Shown here: piece by piece, positions 59,861 through 64,000 of the stretch
Numbering within the stretch: the first letter of the stretch is position 1
Layout of the letters: each line of letters begins with the position of its first letter
Assembly: GCF_003056055.1 (NCBI RefSeq)
Contig: NZ_PYFP01000002.1
Coordinates: 682,001-746,000, forward strand
Direction of reading: 5' to 3'
Length of the DNA: 64,000 bases
Source of the DNA: Glaciimonas sp. PCH181
GTDB lineage: Bacteria > Pseudomonadota > Gammaproteobacteria > Burkholderiales > Burkholderiaceae_D
Notes under the pieces: model-generated
Database searches by the model: none
The model's input: the letters and a program-made list of their open reading frames with translations, nothing else
Told to the model about the DNA's origin: nothing
Position numbers and translations under genes: made by a program

Positions 59861-61875
59861 CACATTCCCTTTATAACGGCCAGCGCCGATGCAACTACGT
59901 GATCAGAAGTCAGTTTAAAGTGCGCATACAGTTGTTCGGCAGGAGCCGATTCACCGAAAGTATCAATGCCGATGGCGATGCCGCTGTCGCCGACTACACC
60001 GCGCCAGAACCAGGTCACGCCTGCTTCAATGCTGACGCGTGGAATGCCGTCCGGCAAAACGCATTTGCGATAGCTTGCATCCTGCGCATAAAAGGCTTCC
60101 ACACAAGGCATTGAAACCACCCGCACTGCGACGCCATCTTCGGTCAGTTGCGCTGCTGCTGCCGCGGCAATTTCTACCTCAGAGCCGGTCGCAATCAACA
60201 CAACTTTGGGCGAAGGGTGATCGATCAATACGTAACCGCCGCGTGCCAGATCGCTGATTTGTTCGGGTGTACGTTCAAACGGCGTCAACGCCTGTCGTGA
60301 AAACACCAGACAGGTTGGCCCATCCGCACGCGTGATCGCCGCTTGCCATGCAACAGCAGTTTCGACACCATCGCAAGGCCGCCAGAGTCGGTTGTTCGGA
60401 ATCAACCGCAAGCTGGCAGCGTGCTCCACCGGCTGATGCGTCGGCCCATCTTCGCCCAAGCCTATCGAGTCATGCGTCAGTACATGAATCACGCGCTGCT
60501 TCATCAACGCCGCCATCCGAATCGCATTGCGGGAGTAATCGGAGAACGTCATGAACGTGCCGCCGTAAGGCACAAATCCGCCATACAGCGCCATGCCGTT
60601 CATGATTGCGGCCATGCCGAATTCACGCACGCCATAGCTCAGATAATTGCCGCTGCCTTCGTAATTGACCCATACCGATGCTTTGACATTGGTCAGATTC
60701 GATCCCGACAAATCTGCCGATCCGCCAAAAAATTCAGGCAACGTCGCGGTAATATGTTCCAGCACAATTTGTGAGGCTTTACGTGTCGCTACTTTCTTTT
60801 GCAAGTCGCCTGCGGTGTTAATCAGCTGCGAGAATTTTTCGCTTAATGTGGCTGGTAATTCCCCGGCCAAACGGCGTAATAATTCCGCCGCCAACTCTGG
60901 ATAGGCGGCTTTATAGGCGGCAAAATGTCCATCCCATTCGGTCTGGCGCGCCTGACCCTTGGCACGTGCATCCCACGCCGTTGCCATCTCTGGCGGCACT
61001 TCAAACGGTGCAGCAGTCCAATTTTTATTCACACGCATGGCGGCGATTTCTGCCGCGCCTAATGGTGCACCGTGCACGTCATGACCGCCCGCTTTGGTCG
61101 GCGCGCCCTGCCCGATGACCGTTTTACAACAAATCAACGTTGGTTGCGTATTTTGCGATTTCGCCTGACGAATTGCTGCGTCCAGCGCATCGACATCATG
61201 ACCATCCACCGCTGCAATCACGTTCCAGCCATAGGCAGCAAACCGCTTCGGCGTATCGTCGGCAAACCAGCCTTTAACATTACCGTCGATGGAAATGCCG
61301 TTGTCGTCATAGAAGCAAATCAGCTTGCCCAAACCCAGGGTTCCCGCCAGCGAACTAACTTCGTGGCTAATCCCCTCCATCAAACAGCCATCGCCGACAA
61401 ACACATAAGTGTGATGGTCGATGATGTTGTGGCCGGGGCGATTGAAGCTGGCTGCCAGCATCTTTTCTGCCAATGCCATACCGACTGCATTCGACAAACC
61501 TTGCCCCAGCGGACCGGTCGTGGTTTCTACACCCGGCGTGACATCGACTTCTGGATGGCCCGGCGTCCTGGAATGCATCTGCCGAAATTGCGCCAGCTCT
61601 TCTATCTTCAAATCATAGCCACTCAAATGCAGCAACGCATACAGCAGCATCGAGCCATGACCGTTGGATAAAACAAAACGATCCCGATTGGCCCACGTCG
61701 GGTCAGTCGGATTGTGGCGCAAATGTCCGCGCCACAACACGTCAGCTATTTCGGCCATGCCCATCGGCGCACCGGGATGACCGCTTTTGGCTTTTTCTAC
61801 CGCATCGGCAGCTAAAAATCGTAACGCGTCAGCAGGCGTCGGAGTGACCTTCAATTTTTCTGGAGCATTCATCAT
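59860..61875 (-). CDS. tkt: Transketolase
   Basis: 671-residue thiamine diphosphate enzyme of the Calvin/pentose phosphate cycles (CbbT). TPP motif [18 protein letters not shown] ending in [22 protein letters not shown]; second domain [20 protein letters not shown]. Starts with two consecutive ATG codons, with GAGGTGA upstream. Prk ends nine bases before it. Confidence 0.96.
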   Translation of the reverse strand: MMNAPEKLKVTPTPADALRFLAADAVEKAKSGHPGAPMGMAEIADVLWRGHLRHNPTDPTWANRDRFVLSNGHGSMLLYALLHLSGYDLKIEELAQFRQMHSRTPGHPEVDVTPGVETTTGPLGQGLSNAVGMALAEKMLAASFNRPGHNIIDHHTYVFVGDGCLMEGISHEVSSLAGTLGLGKLICFYDDNGISIDGNVKGWFADDTPKRFAAYGWNVIAAVDGHDVDALDAAIRQAKSQNTQPTLICCKTVIGQGAPTKAGGHDVHGAPLGAAEIAAMRVNKNWTAAPFEVPPEMATAWDARAKGQARQTEWDGHFAAYKAAYPELAAELLRRLAGELPATLSEKFSQLINTAGDLQKKVATRKASQIVLEHITATLPEFFGGSADLSGSNLTNVKASVWVNYEGSGNYLSYGVREFGMAAIMNGMALYGGFVPYGGTFMTFSDYSRNAIRMAALMKQRVIHVLTHDSIGLGEDGPTHQPVEHAASLRLIPNNRLWRPCDGVETAVAWQAAITRADGPTCLVFSRQALTPFERTPEQISDLARGGYVLIDHPSPKVVLIATGSEVEIAAAAAAQLTEDGVAVRVVSMPCVEAFYAQDASYRKCVLPDGIPRVSIEAGVTWFWRGVVGDSGIAIGIDTFGESAPAEQLYAHFKLTSDHVVASALAVIKGM

Positions 61876-61884
61876 TCACCTCGA

Positions 61885-62769
61885 TCAGAGTAGGCCAACG
61901 GCGCGTTTTTTGCGTTCCATCATGCGTAAAATAAACGGCGTGAAAATCAATTGCATCGCCAGTTCCATCTTGCCGCCCGGGACCACAATCGTATTGGCGC
62001 GGGACATGAAAGAGTCGTGCACCATATTCCGCAAATACTGAAAATCGATGCCTTTTGGATCGGCAAAACGGATTACGACCAGACTTTCATCCGGCGCTGG
62101 AATTTCGCGGGCGATGAACGGATTCGAGGTATCGACGCAAGGCACGCGCTGAAAATTTACATGCGTATGCGAAAACTGCGGACAAATATAATTCACGTAA
62201 TCCGGCATCCGTCGCAGGATGGTATCCGTCACGGCTTCGGTTGAATAACCACGTTTGGACTTATCGCGCCATAGCTTTTGGATCCATTCCAAATTGATGA
62301 CGGGCACCACGCCGATCAACAAATCCGGGTGCTTGGCGATATTGACCTTATCGGTCACGACGCCCCCATGCAAACCTTCATAAAACAACAGATCGTTATC
62401 CTTCGCCAAATCTTCCCAAGGCGTAAAGGTGCCAGGCTGCTGCTTATAGGGCGCGGCTTCTTCGACGTCATGTAAGTATTTGCGACGGCGTCCTGTGCCG
62501 GTTTCGGCATAGGTGGCGAACAGCGATTCCAGCTCTGGGAAGAGATTGGTGTCCGGTCCGAAGTGACTGAAATTATTGTCCCCGCTGGCTTCTGCGGCGG
62601 AGAGTTTTACTTTCATTTCGTTGCGGTCATAGCGATGGAAGCTATCGCCTTCAACAATCACTGAACGCACTTTTTCGCGGCGGAAAATGTTTTCAAACGT
62701 GCGCGTGACCGAAGTCGTTCCTGCGCCGGATGACCCGGTAATGGCAATGATTGGATAGCGTTCAGACAT
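61885..62769 (-). CDS. cbbP: Phosphoribulokinase
   Basis: 294-residue proteobacterial phosphoribulokinase, making ribulose-1,5-bisphosphate, the Rubisco substrate. P-loop ITGSSGAGTTSV, EGDSFHRYDRNEM, the RRRKYLHDVEEA region, FYEGLHGG, and HTHVNFQRVPCVDTSNP. This enzyme is nearly diagnostic of a Calvin cycle or related pathway. Ribosome site GAGAGATC before ATG 62769. In one operon with fbp upstream and tkt downstream. Confidence 0.97.
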   Translation of the reverse strand: MSERYPIIAITGSSGAGTTSVTRTFENIFRREKVRSVIVEGDSFHRYDRNEMKVKLSAAEASGDNNFSHFGPDTNLFPELESLFATYAETGTGRRRKYLHDVEEAAPYKQQPGTFTPWEDLAKDNDLLFYEGLHGGVVTDKVNIAKHPDLLIGVVPVINLEWIQKLWRDKSKRGYSTEAVTDTILRRMPDYVNYICPQFSHTHVNFQRVPCVDTSNPFIAREIPAPDESLVVIRFADPKGIDFQYLRNMVHDSFMSRANTIVVPGGKMELAMQLIFTPFILRMMERKKRAVGLL

Positions 62770-62801
62770 GATGATCTCTCAAAAAAGTAATAATCGCGCG
62801 A

Positions 62802-62829
62802 TGTCGGCTTATCAACAAATAAGCCGACA
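62802..62829 (-). other. Hairpin between fbp and cbbP
   Basis: Perfect 11-bp stem TGTCGGCTTAT / ATAAGCCGACA with a six-base loop, in the 86-bp gap. No adjacent T-run; a T6 lies about 20 bases further. It may dampen or stabilise downstream messages. Confidence 0.5.
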
Positions 62830-62855
62830 ACTAAGGCAGTCAGCCGGTCAGCAGA

Positions 62856-63953
62856 TCAGGCAGATACCCGGAACAGGCTGCGCTCAGTAAATAACGGACT
62901 AGGCAGATCCTCTTTTCGTGGCGTATTGTGATACGCCTCGATACGCTCAACTTCATTGCGCGAGCCAAAGATTAGACCGATGCGTTGATGCAGCGAGGTC
63001 GGTTGCACTGCCATAATCGGTTGCCGCCCAGTGCTGGCACGACCGCCAGCCTGCTCCATCAGAAATCCAATCGGATTGGCTTCATACAGCAGACGCAGAC
63101 GACCGCACTTACTCGGATCTTTAGAATCGCGTGGATACATGAACACGCCACCGCGCATCAGAATCCGATGCGCTTCTGCCACCATCGAGGCAATCCAGCG
63201 CATATTAAAGTCCTTGCCGCGACTGCCACTTTTACCGGCAACGCATTCATCGACATAGCGTTTAATCGGTTCTTCCCAGAAGCGGCTATTCGAGGCATTA
63301 ATCGCAAATTCGTTGGTGTCTGGCGGAATCTTCAAATCCGAATGCGTCAACATGAACTCACCCAGATTAGGGTCTAGCGTGAAGCCGTTAACGCCGGTGC
63401 CTACCGTTAACATCAACATCGTGGAGGGGCCATAAATGGCGTAACCCGCCGCGACTTGTTGCGTGCCAGGTTGCAGAAAATCACTTTCTGAAACGCTTTC
63501 CAGACCATCTGCCGCACGCAATACCGAAAAAATACTGCCAACGGAAACGTTCACATCAATGTTTGATGAGCCATCCAGCGGGTCAAACACCAGCAGGTAT
63601 TTCCCCTTCGGAAACTGGCTAGGAATCTGATACGGCAATTCCATTTCTTCCGACGCCATACCCGCCAGCTGACCGCCCCATTCGGTGACATGCAGAAAAG
63701 CCTCATTACTCATGATATCGAGCTTTTTCTGCGTTTCGCCCTGGACATTGACCGATGTATCCGCTCCACTGGCACCGCTGGCGTTACCCAGCACGCCGCC
63801 CAGCTCACCAAAGGCGACGGCACGCGAGATGCTTTTACAGGCCAATGCGACGTTCAAAATCAAACTATTGAAATCGCCGCTGGCATCGGGATAACGACGC
63901 CGCTCTTCAATCAGGAATTGCGTCAGTGTGGTGCGATGCTCGGTCAATGGCAT
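62856..63953 (-). CDS. fbp: Fructose-1,6-bisphosphatase class I
   Basis: 365-residue FBPase (CbbF type). Metal-site motif [30 protein letters not shown], and MEQAGGRAS. In cbb operons it dephosphorylates fructose- and sedoheptulose-bisphosphates. AGGAG lies eight bases before ATG 63953. It is the first complete gene of the cluster inside the window; anything upstream (a Rubisco set or cbbR) is beyond the right edge. Confidence 0.96.
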   Translation of the reverse strand: MPLTEHRTTLTQFLIEERRRYPDASGDFNSLILNVALACKSISRAVAFGELGGVLGNASGASGADTSVNVQGETQKKLDIMSNEAFLHVTEWGGQLAGMASEEMELPYQIPSQFPKGKYLLVFDPLDGSSNIDVNVSVGSIFSVLRAADGLESVSESDFLQPGTQQVAAGYAIYGPSTMLMLTVGTGVNGFTLDPNLGEFMLTHSDLKIPPDTNEFAINASNSRFWEEPIKRYVDECVAGKSGSRGKDFNMRWIASMVAEAHRILMRGGVFMYPRDSKDPSKCGRLRLLYEANPIGFLMEQAGGRASTGRQPIMAVQPTSLHQRIGLIFGSRNEVERIEAYHNTPRKEDLPSPLFTERSLFRVSA

Positions 63954-64000
63954 GGTGATCTCCTGATGGTTTTTATATTTTGAAATTTTTAGAGGCTACG

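Overview
The window is chromosomal DNA of a betaproteobacterium (Burkholderiales, most like Oxalobacteraceae such as Herminiimonas, Collimonas or Glaciimonas). The genus is inferred from gene neighbourhoods (pilSR beside a CcsA-like gene and ffh; slt-proS-rppH-CNP1; rplU-rpmA-obgE-proB; the AcnD/PrpF-type methylcitrate cluster) and from protein style, not from any marker search. Coding density is high, GC is middling, and no prophage, IS element or CRISPR array was seen.

Layout. 1-8.6 kb: the type IV pilus two-component pair PilR (cut by the left edge) and PilS, a small zinc-ribbon membrane protein, a CcsA-like membrane protein, a NYN-LOTUS RNA-binding protein, Ffh, a SWIB-domain protein with a histone H1-like tail, and a lytic transglycosylase whose ribosome binding site lies in a hairpin. 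8.7-22 kb: housekeeping genes proS (with an apparent frameshift near its start), rppH, a CNP1-like gene, proB, obgE, rpmA, rplU, grxD, ubiX, an M61 peptidase, DUF3429, a MocA-like nucleotidyltransferase, dsbC, a UbiH-type monooxygenase and tRNA-Phe. 22.2-23 kb is a decayed island with a broken RhuM/antitoxin chimera. 23-31 kb: the 2-methylcitrate cycle, with prpR divergent from prpB-prpC-acnD-prpF and a textbook sigma-54 control region.

31-38 kb is accessory. It holds a collagen-like repeat lipoprotein and a compact four-gene operon: fatty acid hydroxylase, fatty acid desaturase, a ketoacyl synthase III fused to a haem-oxygenase-like diiron oxidase domain, and an unknown protein. I regard this operon as the best candidate for an undescribed lipid or natural-product pathway. 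38-53 kb is the Pel exopolysaccharide locus pelABCDEFG. It is divergent from a GalE-type epimerase that carries the small 'gatekeeper' Cys expected of enzymes that also use UDP-GlcNAc/GalNAc, and it is followed by a GGDEF-EAL protein that could set the c-di-GMP seen by PelD.

56.5-64 kb is a Calvin-cycle style cluster read leftward: cbbF(fbp)-cbbP(prk)-cbbT(tkt)-cbbZ(gph)-pgk-fba. It has no glyceraldehyde-3-phosphate dehydrogenase gene; Rubisco is not in the window and may lie beyond the right edge. Two copies of a 141-142 bp repeat lie at 52.9 and 57.8 kb. At each copy the base composition of the + strand switches sharply from G/T-rich on the left to A/C-rich on the right, whatever the gene orientation. 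I cannot explain this by coding direction.
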